64,000 nt of DNA, taken from NCBI GenBank assembly GCA_963845445.1, contig CAWJSE010000002.1, forward strand, positions 2,666,001-2,730,000, given 5' to 3'. Shown in pieces: positions 27,027-35,254 of this stretch (position 1 is its first letter; every line of letters starts with the position of its first letter). This stretch comes from JABDBL01 sp963845445 (GTDB lineage Bacteria; Cyanobacteriota; Vampirovibrionia; Obscuribacterales; Obscuribacteraceae). The position numbers and the translations under genes were made by a program. Under the pieces are notes generated by a model, which saw nothing but the letters and a program-made list of their open reading frames with translations, did not search any database and was not told the DNA's origin.

Positions 27027-27977
27027 ATGAATCCGTTACGAGCTCTCGTATTGCAACTTTCAAGAATACCAATTGCATTATTACTAGTCATTATAGTTGT
27101 TGTAGCAGGCGTAATCGCCATGGGCGTGACCAGCATAATTACCGAGTCGCAAAAAACATATGAAGCCCGCAAGGCCGAATTAGAGCAAAAAGCTAACGCC
27201 AAAGGAAAAGTTGTTTATACGGTTCATGATATTGCCGAAGGACAGCCAATTCCAGGCGATGCCCTCGAAGAAAAAGAAATCGAGCAGAGCAAAATCCCCC
27301 AAGATGCTATTACCTCTGCCAGCCTTGCTACAGGACGTATTGCAAAATACGGTATCTTAGCTGGGCAGATCGTCTCTCAACATGATTTGGCACCACAAGG
27401 CATTTCTTTGGGTTTCGAATCTAAGCTTAAAGAAGGTATGAGAGCAGTAACCATGAGTATAGATAATAATTCAGGTGTTGCTGGTTTCGTCACCCCAGAT
27501 AGCCATGTCGATGTCATAGCTATGGTGGGCACCGGCGCTGACACAAAAGCATCACCAATTCTATCGGACGTCGAAGTTATTGCGGTAGGACAACTCTATC
27601 AAAAGAGTCCAGGACAATCTGCTGCTATGCCATCGAGCTCAGTTACGGTGACCGTATCTCCAGATGATGCTACCAAATTGATTAAAGCAATTAGCGCTAG
27701 CAAGCTTTACCTGACACTCAGAAACGACAAAGATCGTACACCAGTGGCGACAGTTGATGTCACTTCTATGTTTAGCTCCGGACCAAACGGTAAACCAGAC
27801 GATCTCGCTCTTCAACCACCAAGTTCACTACCACCTCCACCACTTCCTGGTGGTCCAGATCTTGGCGGCGGTATGCCCGGCGCTATGGCTCCAGCTGCCC
27901 CCCCGCCTCCTCCTCTACATGAGGTAGAGATTTGGTCAGGGAGCAAAAAGGATGTTATATCGGTACCTGGCAGCTAA
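27027..27977 (+). CDS. cpaB: Flp pilus assembly protein CpaB/RcpC, copy 2
   Basis: A 316-residue second CpaB/RcpC protein. Membrane segment (15-36), SAF domain and RcpC domain line up with copy 1 almost without gaps; most changes are conservative, except in the linker after the anchor (TYEARKAELEQKANAK here) and in the C-terminal Pro-rich tail, which is richer in PPPP runs. The shared C-terminal EVEIWSGSKKDV motif may be a binding site. The two copies could form mixed rings or be used under different conditions. A GGGGGA ribosome binding site precedes the ATG. Confidence 0.92.
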   Translation: MNPLRALVLQLSRIPIALLLVIIVVVAGVIAMGVTSIITESQKTYEARKAELEQKANAKGKVVYTVHDIAEGQPIPGDALEEKEIEQSKIPQDAITSASLATGRIAKYGILAGQIVSQHDLAPQGISLGFESKLKEGMRAVTMSIDNNSGVAGFVTPDSHVDVIAMVGTGADTKASPILSDVEVIAVGQLYQKSPGQSAAMPSSSVTVTVSPDDATKLIKAISASKLYLTLRNDKDRTPVATVDVTSMFSSGPNGKPDDLALQPPSSLPPPPLPGGPDLGGGMPGAMAPAAPPPPPLHEVEIWSGSKKDVISVPGS

Positions 27978-28076
27978 GCACAGGCTTAATTAATGTTGAC
28001 CACGAAGATAGATTCATCTCTATTCGGTTGGGTACAAAATTAATAGTTAATATTGAAGGAGTAATACGGATTAGTG

Positions 28077-28170
28077 CAGTGAAGGACGACGATGAGGCGT
28101 CCGAAACGGAACGAACAAGGATACGCGCGTTGAGGCGAGGGACGAAGCCGAAGCAGCGTTTAATAAAGGG
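28077..28170. repeat. Dispersed repeat, copy A (upstream of cpaE)
   Basis: A GC-rich block, from CAGTGAAGGACGACGATGAG to GCAGCGTTTAATAAAGGG, fills the gap in front of the cpaE start. It matches 29448-29544 (copy B) over its whole length with about ten differences by eye, and shares ATACGCGCGTTGAG with the repeat after guaA. It differs sharply in composition from the AT-rich DNA around it. Confidence 0.75.
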
Positions 28171-28176
28171 TAAAGC

Positions 28177-29358
28177 ATGAAACTGACCACACTATTAGTT
28201 TGTGACGCTGGTTTGGACAAACGCCAGACGATTGAAGACTTGATTCATAGTCAACCTTCTCTAGCCTTGGTCAGTACTGTCTCAGGAAGTATGGCCCGAG
28301 AACAGATAGGAAGTTTACATCCTAAATTAGTATGGATTGAGCTTAGCCCGGCTCCGGTTCGCGGACTCTCGCTCTTAGCAGAACTAAGAGAAACCTTCAC
28401 TGAAGTTTACTTCTTTGTTAGTTACGAAGTGCCAGATCCTGAATTGATTAGAACTGCTTACCGACTGGGGGCTTCAGACTTTCTTGATGCCGAGCGTTGG
28501 CGAACTGATTTGCCGGCAGCAGTCCAAAGCATCCAGTTAAAACATCAAAGTGAATCTATATCCACAGCTGCCGGCAAAGTGATTGCCACATTTAGCCCCA
28601 CCGGTGGTATTGGTGCCACTACCATTTGCACCAACCTCGCAGGCTATTTAGGCAAATACGGCGAAGCCTGCATAGTAGATCTCGATCTGCAATTTGGCAT
28701 GGTTGCTCAGTATTTAAATCTCGAACCATCTTTCAGTCTTAGCACTATAGATTTTTCACACACTAATTTTGATGCCACATATTTACGTAACTTGATGACC
28801 CGATATGATGAAAAGCTCAGCATTCTTGCCGCTCCACCTGACTTAGAGGATATTGGCGATATTTATGCAGCCCAAGTACAAGAAATTTTGTACACTTCAA
28901 AACAAGAATTCCGCTTTACTTTGGTTGACTTACCAAAGAATCTTTTAGATGAGCGTGCCATCGCTACTCTCGATTTAGCTGACGAAGTATTAGTAATAAC
29001 GGAATACAACTGGGCAGCCATAGTTAATGCTCGCAAATGTCTCGATACTTTTAAGGCGCACTATAATCAAGAAAAATTATTGCTCTTAATTAATCGCTCA
29101 GAGTGGCAACCACAAGACGTCTTGAGTGAGTGTCGGGCAAGTTTAAACTACCCAATTTTTCACGAAATTCCTAATGATGCTAAAACAGCCAAATGGGCCA
29201 ATAACCAAGGACAAATTGCCCCTCCGCAATCCGCATTAGGCAAATCTCTCGATTCCTTAGCGAGGAGATTAGGCGGAGGCGAACAATTACTAATTGGCCA
29301 AAAAGATTCTGAACCAGTTGCTAAAGGATTCAAACTGCCGGCATTTTTCAAACGTTAA
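28177..29358 (+). CDS. cpaE: CpaE/TadZ-like pilus localisation ATPase
   Basis: A 393-residue CpaE/TadZ protein, which places the Tad machine in the cell. The N-terminal about 120 residues look like an atypical receiver domain (LLVCDAGLDKRQTIEDLI). The MinD/ParA-like part starts with SPTGGIGATT (140-149), a deviant Walker A in which both lysines of KGGxGKT are replaced. It continues with YGEACIVDLDLQFG and RFTLVDLPKNLLDERAIATLDLADEVLVITE. The loss of both lysines suggests weak or no ATP hydrolysis. It lies downstream of repeat A and upstream of cpaF. Confidence 0.88.
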   Translation: MKLTTLLVCDAGLDKRQTIEDLIHSQPSLALVSTVSGSMAREQIGSLHPKLVWIELSPAPVRGLSLLAELRETFTEVYFFVSYEVPDPELIRTAYRLGASDFLDAERWRTDLPAAVQSIQLKHQSESISTAAGKVIATFSPTGGIGATTICTNLAGYLGKYGEACIVDLDLQFGMVAQYLNLEPSFSLSTIDFSHTNFDATYLRNLMTRYDEKLSILAAPPDLEDIGDIYAAQVQEILYTSKQEFRFTLVDLPKNLLDERAIATLDLADEVLVITEYNWAAIVNARKCLDTFKAHYNQEKLLLLINRSEWQPQDVLSECRASLNYPIFHEIPNDAKTAKWANNQGQIAPPQSALGKSLDSLARRLGGGEQLLIGQKDSEPVAKGFKLPAFFKR

Positions 29359-29422
29359 TGAAGCAAGGAGTAAGATAGATTTAACAGGCTTATTGCCAGA
29401 AGCATCGAAAAGCTTTTAAGGA

Positions 29423-29544
29423 GCTGAAGCAGCGTTTAATAATAAGGCAGTGAAGGGCGACGGTGAGGCGTCCGAAGCGGAACGAACAAAGAGATACACG
29501 CATTGAAGCGAGGGACGAAGCTGAAACAGCGTTTAATAATAAGG
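29423..29544. repeat. Dispersed repeat, copy B (between cpaE and cpaF)
   Basis: The main unit, 29448-29544, matches copy A at 28077-28170. In addition its last 25 bases (29520-29544, GCTGAAACAGCGTTTAATAA onwards) recur just before it at 29423-29447 with one change, so the element is flanked by a direct repeat. This looks like either a partial tandem copy or the footprint of insertion. Confidence 0.75.
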
Positions 29545-29560
29545 ATGGTGAATTTGGGCC

Positions 29561-31198
29561 ATGGGTGACGATAGAAAAGATTCCAATCTTCCAGCTAAAC
29601 CAGCGTCTTCGTTGATGGGACAGTTGGTCAGGCAAAGGCAAGGCGCTGATGTTGTTCCAGCACAATCACAACAAACAGGGATTGCAGGACAACAAGGTTC
29701 TACAGGCATGGGTGGGCGTTCTTCTGCTCCCCCGCCCGGACAAAGCGGTATGGCCCGTCCAGGAGGACCCGCTACCGGTATTGCTGGTAGCAAAGCCCCC
29801 GGCTCAGGATTAGAAAGTGGTGCAGGCCCGAGCAGAGCAGAAATTGAACGTATCGACGCTAAAGAAGAAGCGGGGTATGGTCATGGTGGTGCCTCAGAAA
29901 ACGCAGCTGTGGGTGGCGATTTAAATGCCAAGTTTGCTGCTAATCAAGGACTAATTAGAGAAAGAGAAAAATTCATTATTGACCAGTTAAGACGAGAACT
30001 TGACACTTCAAGACTCACCAATATTTCCGAAGATACGCAAGCCCAAGTGCGCGCCCGTATTCGTGAAATCGTCAACTCTGACCCAGCACCTTTGACCATG
30101 ATGGAAAAAGGTATATTGCTGCAGAATGTTTTGGATGAAGTGTTTGGATTCGGACCATTAGGACCACTACTCCGCGATCCAAGCGTGGGTGATATTTGTG
30201 TTAATGGTGTAAGTAACATCTACGTTGAACGTCATGGTCGTCTCGAAAAAACCAGCGTTGCTTTTGAAAACGAAAAACACTTGCGCCAAACTATCGACAA
30301 AATTATTCAACCTCTAGGAAGAAGACTTGACGATAACTCTCCAATGGTTGATGCCCGTTTACCGAATGGTTCACGGGTTAACGCCACTATTCCACCTGTA
30401 ACCATCGATGGCCCTACTATTACCATCCGATGTTTCGGTGCCAATGCCATGTCTCTTGGACAATTGGTAGAAAAAGGCGCTATGTCTGTACAGATGGCTG
30501 AAGTACTTAAATCATGCGTAAAAGGCAGGATCAATTTGATCATCTCTGGAGGTACAGGTTCTGGAAAAACCACCTTACTTAATGCTCTGTCTGCCCATAT
30601 TAATCCAAGAGAACGTATTATCACAATCGAAGACGCGGCTGAATTAAGACTACAACACGATCACTGGGTGAGAATGGAAACTAGACCAGCAAATACTGAA
30701 GGAAAAGGTCAAATCACACAGCGTATGTTAGTTGTAAATACTCTCCGTATGAGGCCCGATAGGATAATAATGGGGGAATGTCGGGGTGAAGAAGCATTCG
30801 ACATGTTACAGGCCATGAATACCGGTCACTCTGGTTCCATGACCACAATCCACGCTAACAATCCACGTGACTGTACCAAGCGTCTGGAAAACATGATTCT
30901 GATGGGGGGCATGGACATGCCTGCCAAAGCAGCCCGTGAACTTATTGCTTCTGCCATTCAAGTAATTGTGCAAATTCGCCGTCTTGAAGATGGCACTAGG
31001 CGAGTGACAGAAGTTTCTGAGGTAACCGGGATGGAAGGCGATACTATTGCTATGTCTACGCTATTCCACTTGGAAAGAGAAGGAAGAGATGCTCGTGGAT
31101 TTTTCAAATGCCGCCACGTGGGATCAGGCTTACCGCCAAAATTCCTTGAACAACTTGAACAAGAATCAATTCCGTTTAAACTAGAGTGGTTGAGATAA
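29561..31198 (+). CDS. cpaF: Tad secretion ATPase CpaF/TadA
   Basis: A 545-residue GspE-superfamily ATPase that drives pilus assembly. The first about 115 residues are a Gly/Pro/Ala/Gln-rich disordered tail. An N-terminal domain (about 125-250, LLRDPSVGDICVNGVSNIYVERHGRLEKT) is followed by the motor domain: Walker A SGGTGSGKTTLLN (GGTGSGKT at 330-337), ERIITIEDAAELRL, RPDRIIMGECRGEEAFDMLQAMNTGHSGS and THANNPRDC. All motifs look intact. It is followed by tadB after 57 bp. Confidence 0.95.
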   Translation: MGDDRKDSNLPAKPASSLMGQLVRQRQGADVVPAQSQQTGIAGQQGSTGMGGRSSAPPPGQSGMARPGGPATGIAGSKAPGSGLESGAGPSRAEIERIDAKEEAGYGHGGASENAAVGGDLNAKFAANQGLIREREKFIIDQLRRELDTSRLTNISEDTQAQVRARIREIVNSDPAPLTMMEKGILLQNVLDEVFGFGPLGPLLRDPSVGDICVNGVSNIYVERHGRLEKTSVAFENEKHLRQTIDKIIQPLGRRLDDNSPMVDARLPNGSRVNATIPPVTIDGPTITIRCFGANAMSLGQLVEKGAMSVQMAEVLKSCVKGRINLIISGGTGSGKTTLLNALSAHINPRERIITIEDAAELRLQHDHWVRMETRPANTEGKGQITQRMLVVNTLRMRPDRIIMGECRGEEAFDMLQAMNTGHSGSMTTIHANNPRDCTKRLENMILMGGMDMPAKAARELIASAIQVIVQIRRLEDGTRRVTEVSEVTGMEGDTIAMSTLFHLEREGRDARGFFKCRHVGSGLPPKFLEQLEQESIPFKLEWLR

Positions 31199-31255
31199 TT
31201 AATTGTTTGTCTTTAAGGGCCGGGATTATTTTTTGAGAACTGAGATTATTTATTT

Positions 31256-32188
31256 ATGGAAATGATTGGATTCTTAATTTTCTTCTTGATTTTATTAGCC
31301 GGGGGCGCCTGTCTAATTTTCGCCCGTAGACCATGGGGTGAAGAATTAATCCGCCTGGATAAGCATAAAAGGAAGATGAAGGCTAAATTCCATGAAGATG
31401 AAGAAATAGATATATTCCTTGCTAAACGAACTAATTATCTTGCTCAAAAGCTTGCCCACGCTGGGTTAGAAGCAAAATATGACCAAATGAAAGTGCAGTG
31501 GGCCGGAGCCACGATCGCCGGTGGTTTTATTGGCGCCGCCGCAGCTTATTCTGCCATGCAAGAACTTATGATTGTAGGATTCTTTATTGGCTTAATGATT
31601 GGAGCCGCGGGTTTCGTGTCGTATATAGACTTTTTAGCTAGGCGAAGACAACAAAAAATTATGGAGCAATTACCTAACGTTCTAGAGACCATGGTAAGCT
31701 CGTTGCGGGCAGGTTCGCCAGTTATAGAAGTTTGGAAAGTCTTAGCGGAGACCGGCACTGATCCAATCAAATCAGAATTTAAGAGAGGACTAGTTTCTCT
31801 GCAATTGGGAAAACCCTTCCGTGAGGTAATGGCCGAAATGGCGACTCGTATCCCTACGCCAGACTTTAAATTGTTAACCACAGCGATTTTTATTAGTCAA
31901 GATGTTGGTGGAAATTTAGCAGAAGTAGTTGCCACTATTGCTTTAGCCATTAGAGCTCGTTTCAAACTCCGGGATTATATGAATGCTTTAACTGCTCAAG
32001 GTAAAATGACTGCTTGTTTTATTGGCTCTTTGCCTTATCTGGTTACACTTTTGACTTATTTGATTTCACCTGGTTATATCGTTCCATTTCTGAACCACCC
32101 AGTCGCTCGCCTGGTAGTTTTCGCTCTAATGGCATGGGAAGGTTTCGGAGCATGGGTTCTTCTTAAAATGACTACTTTTGATGTTTGA
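31256..32188 (+). CDS. tadB: Tad pilus inner-membrane platform protein TadB
   Basis: A 310-residue type II secretion F-domain protein of the TadB kind. A first hydrophobic segment (about 5-23), two helices around 80-125, the conserved cytoplasmic F domain (about 135-260, QLPNVLETMVSSLRAGSPV and ALAIRARFKLRDYMNALTAQGKMTA) and two C-terminal helices are seen. With TadC it forms the platform that couples CpaF to pilus growth. Its TGA stop overlaps the TTG start of tadC. Confidence 0.93.
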   Translation: MEMIGFLIFFLILLAGGACLIFARRPWGEELIRLDKHKRKMKAKFHEDEEIDIFLAKRTNYLAQKLAHAGLEAKYDQMKVQWAGATIAGGFIGAAAAYSAMQELMIVGFFIGLMIGAAGFVSYIDFLARRRQQKIMEQLPNVLETMVSSLRAGSPVIEVWKVLAETGTDPIKSEFKRGLVSLQLGKPFREVMAEMATRIPTPDFKLLTTAIFISQDVGGNLAEVVATIALAIRARFKLRDYMNALTAQGKMTACFIGSLPYLVTLLTYLISPGYIVPFLNHPVARLVVFALMAWEGFGAWVLLKMTTFDV

Positions 32189-33132
32189 GGTTTAGTAACT
32201 TGGGTTCATCATTTTTTGTTGGCTTTTTAACTTTCTTAGGTGTTGCAGGATTTGCATTATTATTAATGCGTCCGGTTTTTGCTCAGTACGTTGATTCTTA
32301 TGCGGTAAGAGTCCGCCCTCGAAAAGTGGGAGACGAAACCTCTGCTGAAAAACCGCATGATTCCGCGCTTTTAGGCTTGATGCGTACATTGGGTGAGTTG
32401 GTATTAAGCGTGATGCCAGCTTTAGCAGATCGCCGCACCATTCAGTTTTTAACCGAAGCAAACTACCGCACGCCTTCCCACTTAGCTATCTATATCGGCA
32501 TAAAAACAACTTTCGTAGCAGCTATTGCGGTCTTAGGACTAATGTCTGCTGGCAGCAGCCCGATGGTTCTATTAATGTGCATTCCGGCCGTTGGCGGTGC
32601 TTGGTTTATGCCCAATTTCTTCCTGGCTGGCCGAGCTAAAGCTAGACAAGATATTATTTTAAAAGAATTACCAACAATAATTGACTTACTAATCGTTTGT
32701 GCCCAAGCCGGTTTAGGACTGCTTATGGCCGTTGATAAAGTCTCCAAAGAATCAAAGGAGTCTTGCCCCACCCTTGCTGTAGAAATGGAACAATTAATAA
32801 ACGACGTAAAAATATTTGCTAAAGCAGTACCGATCGCTTTGAGAGAGATGGGAGAAAGATGTGGGGTGGATGATCTAGTCAGTTTGGCCAGTGCTTTAAT
32901 TGCTGCAGAATCCAAAGGTGCCGATATAAGCTATCCTCTCAAACAACAAGGGGAAGCCCTTGTTGATCGTTTAAAACGCAAAAAAGAAGAAGAAGCAGCT
33001 AAGGTTCCTGTAAAAATGATTCCCGTCATTATGATCTTCGTAATGCCCTTACTTATGGCTCCAATGTTAGGGCCCGCCGTCATTACAATCATTAATGCTT
33101 TAGGGCCAATGATTCAGACTGGCGCAAAGTAA
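32185..33132 (+). CDS. tadC: Tad pilus inner-membrane platform protein TadC
   Basis: A 315-residue partner of TadB. Helices lie at about 10-30, 105-150 and 270-310, with the F domain between (LPTIIDLLIVCAQAGLGLLMAVDKV, IALREMGERCGVDDLVSLASALIAAESKGADI). The start is TTG at 32185, overlapping the tadB stop by four bases (TTGA), a common coupling arrangement; no better start is present. It ends the plus-strand Tad run before a DUF192 gene only five bases on. Confidence 0.93.
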   Translation: MRFSNLGSSFFVGFLTFLGVAGFALLLMRPVFAQYVDSYAVRVRPRKVGDETSAEKPHDSALLGLMRTLGELVLSVMPALADRRTIQFLTEANYRTPSHLAIYIGIKTTFVAAIAVLGLMSAGSSPMVLLMCIPAVGGAWFMPNFFLAGRAKARQDIILKELPTIIDLLIVCAQAGLGLLMAVDKVSKESKESCPTLAVEMEQLINDVKIFAKAVPIALREMGERCGVDDLVSLASALIAAESKGADISYPLKQQGEALVDRLKRKKEEEAAKVPVKMIPVIMIFVMPLLMAPMLGPAVITIINALGPMIQTGAK

Positions 33133-33137
33133 TTTGA

Positions 33138-33497
33138 TTGACGGTGCCAAAAATTCAAGCAGTTAATATCAGTCGCAATAGTTCGTTAGCAGAACATGTG
33201 ATGCTAGCTGATAATTTTTTCAAGCGCTTGCGTGGACTCCTGCTCACTAGTTCTTTGCCTATTGGACAAGGTCTCTTGATCAAACCTTGTAATTCTATCC
33301 ATGCCTTTGGCATGAATTACGCTATTGATGCTATTTTCCTTAACAAAGAAAACTTAGTGGTTGCCACCTTATCAAACCTGAAACCTTGGCAAGTATCACC
33401 AATTTATTGGCAAGCTTCATCTTGCCTAGAGCTGCCAGCAGGAACCATAGCCAATAGCGGCACTTTAGCTGGAGATCAACTGCAATTTAGCAATTAG
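33138..33497 (+). CDS. DUF192 family protein
   Basis: A 119-residue DUF192 protein. The family signature is clear: ADNFFKRLRGLL, GQGLLIKPCNSIHAFGMNYAIDAIFLNKENLVV and a C-terminal ELPAGTIANSGTLAGDQLQF. The proposed start is TTG at 33138 or the GTG at 33144, immediately after tadC. DUF192 genes often accompany pilus or cell-envelope genes, but their role is unknown. Unlike many family members, it has no signal peptide. Its end overlaps the convergent prepilin peptidase by four bases. Confidence 0.85.
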   Translation: MTVPKIQAVNISRNSSLAEHVMLADNFFKRLRGLLLTSSLPIGQGLLIKPCNSIHAFGMNYAIDAIFLNKENLVVATLSNLKPWQVSPIYWQASSCLELPAGTIANSGTLAGDQLQFSN

Positions 33498-34063
33498 TAA
33501 AAGCCGAAGAAAGCCAATATTTGTTTATCAAAGCCCATACTGAGAAGAGTACCGCCTAAAATGGCCAAACTGATTGGTATGGGGGCTTTTCGCTGCTCCG
33601 CCAGCTTAGAAGTATCGATAGTCATCCCGCTTGTATCCCCATCAAATATTTTCTGTTTAAGCCAAGCAATGACTTGCTTCCATGGCACTTTTATAGCTAA
33701 AGCTAGGCAAGAAATTAGTCCAAAGAAAATACAAAAACACAGTATAACTAGTAGTACAGATTTTGGACCTAAGAATGCTCCTACCGCGGCCAATAATTTT
33801 GCATCTCCCATTCCGATACCGGAAGCAACACCCGGACCCATCGGCAAATTGCCTAAAAAGACCACTATTAAGGCGGCTAAAAACCAGCCCGCACAGGCCA
33901 TCAAAGCACCATGTCCATCACCACTAATATAATTCAACACAATTCCGCAAACAGCCGCCGGAAGCGTTAAAAGATTAGGTATCTTAGATGTACGCCAATC
34001 GATAACCACAGCAACCACAATTATCAGCAGCAGCATAATATTTTTAACAACAGCTATATCCAT
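33494..34063 (-). CDS. cpaA: A24 prepilin peptidase (CpaA/TadV-type)
   Basis: A 189-residue membrane aspartyl protease that would cleave the Flp leader. The two catalytic aspartates lie in DWRTSKIPN and GIGMGDAKLLAAVGAFLGP (the GxGD motif). Five or six hydrophobic helices are present. It is the short type without the N-terminal methylation domain of PilD, as usual for Tad systems. It is convergent with the tad operon and so must have its own promoter. Confidence 0.9.
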   Translation of the reverse strand: MDIAVVKNIMLLLIIVVAVVIDWRTSKIPNLLTLPAAVCGIVLNYISGDGHGALMACAGWFLAALIVVFLGNLPMGPGVASGIGMGDAKLLAAVGAFLGPKSVLLVILCFCIFFGLISCLALAIKVPWKQVIAWLKQKIFDGDTSGMTIDTSKLAEQRKAPIPISLAILGGTLLSMGFDKQILAFFGFY

Positions 34064-34095
34064 AACAACCCCAAACCATTAACTGCAATATACCC

Positions 34096-34473
34096 CTAAG
34101 ATAAAGCTATCATTTCAATCTCTATTAAAGCGTCTTTTGGTAGTCTGGCTATCTGTATAGTAGAGCGGGCTGGCTTATGATCAGGAAAATATTCGCCGTA
34201 GACTTTATTCATGAGTTCAAAGTCCGTTAAATCTTTTAAGAATACTGTCGTTTTAAGCGCTTTTTTTAAATTGCTGCCAACCGATTGCAAAACAGCCGAC
34301 AGATTATCTAAAACTAGTCTTGTTTGCTCCTCTATCGAACCACCCGTAAATTGATTGCTTACAGGGTCTATTGCTACTTGCCCTGATAAAAAAACTAGAC
34401 CATTAGCTAATATCGCTTGAGAATAAGGGCCTACCACCTTTGGTGCCTTATCCGTACTAATTGTTTGAATCAT
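34096..34473 (-). CDS. RidA family (YjgF/YER057c) deaminase
   Basis: A 125-residue RidA protein, which hydrolyses reactive enamine/imine intermediates to ketoacids and ammonia. Typical sequence: AILANGLVFLSGQVAIDP, EEQTRLVLDNLSAVLQSVGS and the C-terminal ARSTIQIARLPKDALIEIE, whose Arg binds the substrate carboxylate. Length and motifs match a canonical trimer-forming member. It stands 33 bp upstream (in map terms) of the prepilin peptidase on the same strand. Confidence 0.94.
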   Translation of the reverse strand: MIQTISTDKAPKVVGPYSQAILANGLVFLSGQVAIDPVSNQFTGGSIEEQTRLVLDNLSAVLQSVGSNLKKALKTTVFLKDLTDFELMNKVYGEYFPDHKPARSTIQIARLPKDALIEIEMIALS

Positions 34474-34640
34474 AGAAATCTCCCAAAACCAAACGTGCTA
34501 ATTATAGCTCAGTAAGCATAAGGCCAATGCAACTGGCTAGCAAAGAGATTTTCTTTAGATCAATAAATTATTGTGCAGTATTCTTGCAGTAAAAATATCG
34601 CCTATGTCTTTAGACTACTATTATCGCACCAAATATAGTA

Positions 34641-35237
34641 TCAGGGCGCTTTTCGTACACCATCACCAGACGCCGTAGGCAATCTATCACCACCGTGGCC
34701 GGTTCTTAATGTCTTTGCTCTTTGCCCAGTAATACCTGCATTAATTGGAGAAAAATTATCTAGTCGAGGATATGAATTGGTTCCCTCATCACCATAGATG
34801 CTTTCAGCGTGACCACCAGCATTTTTTACAAAACTGTCTAAACTTGTAGGGGGTAGCCCGTTGAAAGTTCCTTTCAAACCAGCCGGCAGAGCACCATTTT
34901 GCATATAGCTCAACCCGCGAGTCGATGGAACCGAAAGTACTTGCGGGGCCTGTCCATATGCGCTATTTTGCACTTGCCCATATTGATTATATTGGGTGGG
35001 CGCCTGGTTGGGCCTCATGGCATTAGATCCAGCATTATAAGTTTGATTGATACTTAAACCAGCATTGTTCGAATTCGGCGACCCAAGAGCACCGCTCACC
35101 CCGAGAGTACCGGTACCACCTGAATTGATAGAATCAACTGCAGAATTGTTGCCTAAATCCCATTGAGCACTTACAGGTGTAATTACTGCAGTCATTGTGC
35201 AAAATATCACTAAGCTAAATATTACTTTCTTATTCAT
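34641..35237 (-). CDS. Hypothetical secreted Asn/Gln/Gly-rich protein 1
   Basis: I do not recognise this family. A signal peptide (MNKKVIFSLVIFCTMTAVITPVSA) is followed by about 170 residues rich in Asn, Gln, Ser, Gly and Tyr without clear domains (AGLSINQTYNAGSNAMRPNQ, YNQYGQVQNSAYGQ). It shares the short LPPTSL motif and general style with the protein encoded just upstream at 35255-36025, so both may be paralogues or components of one extracellular structure. Position near the Tad locus suggests, but does not show, a surface role. Confidence 0.7.
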   Translation of the reverse strand: MNKKVIFSLVIFCTMTAVITPVSAQWDLGNNSAVDSINSGGTGTLGVSGALGSPNSNNAGLSINQTYNAGSNAMRPNQAPTQYNQYGQVQNSAYGQAPQVLSVPSTRGLSYMQNGALPAGLKGTFNGLPPTSLDSFVKNAGGHAESIYGDEGTNSYPRLDNFSPINAGITGQRAKTLRTGHGGDRLPTASGDGVRKAP

Positions 35238-35254
35238 TCTATTTACTTGCCTGC

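Noticed and set aside
27932..28180. Open frame of 82 residues across the cpaB-cpaE gap
   Set aside because: It starts inside cpaB and its C-terminal half is simply the translated dispersed repeat A.
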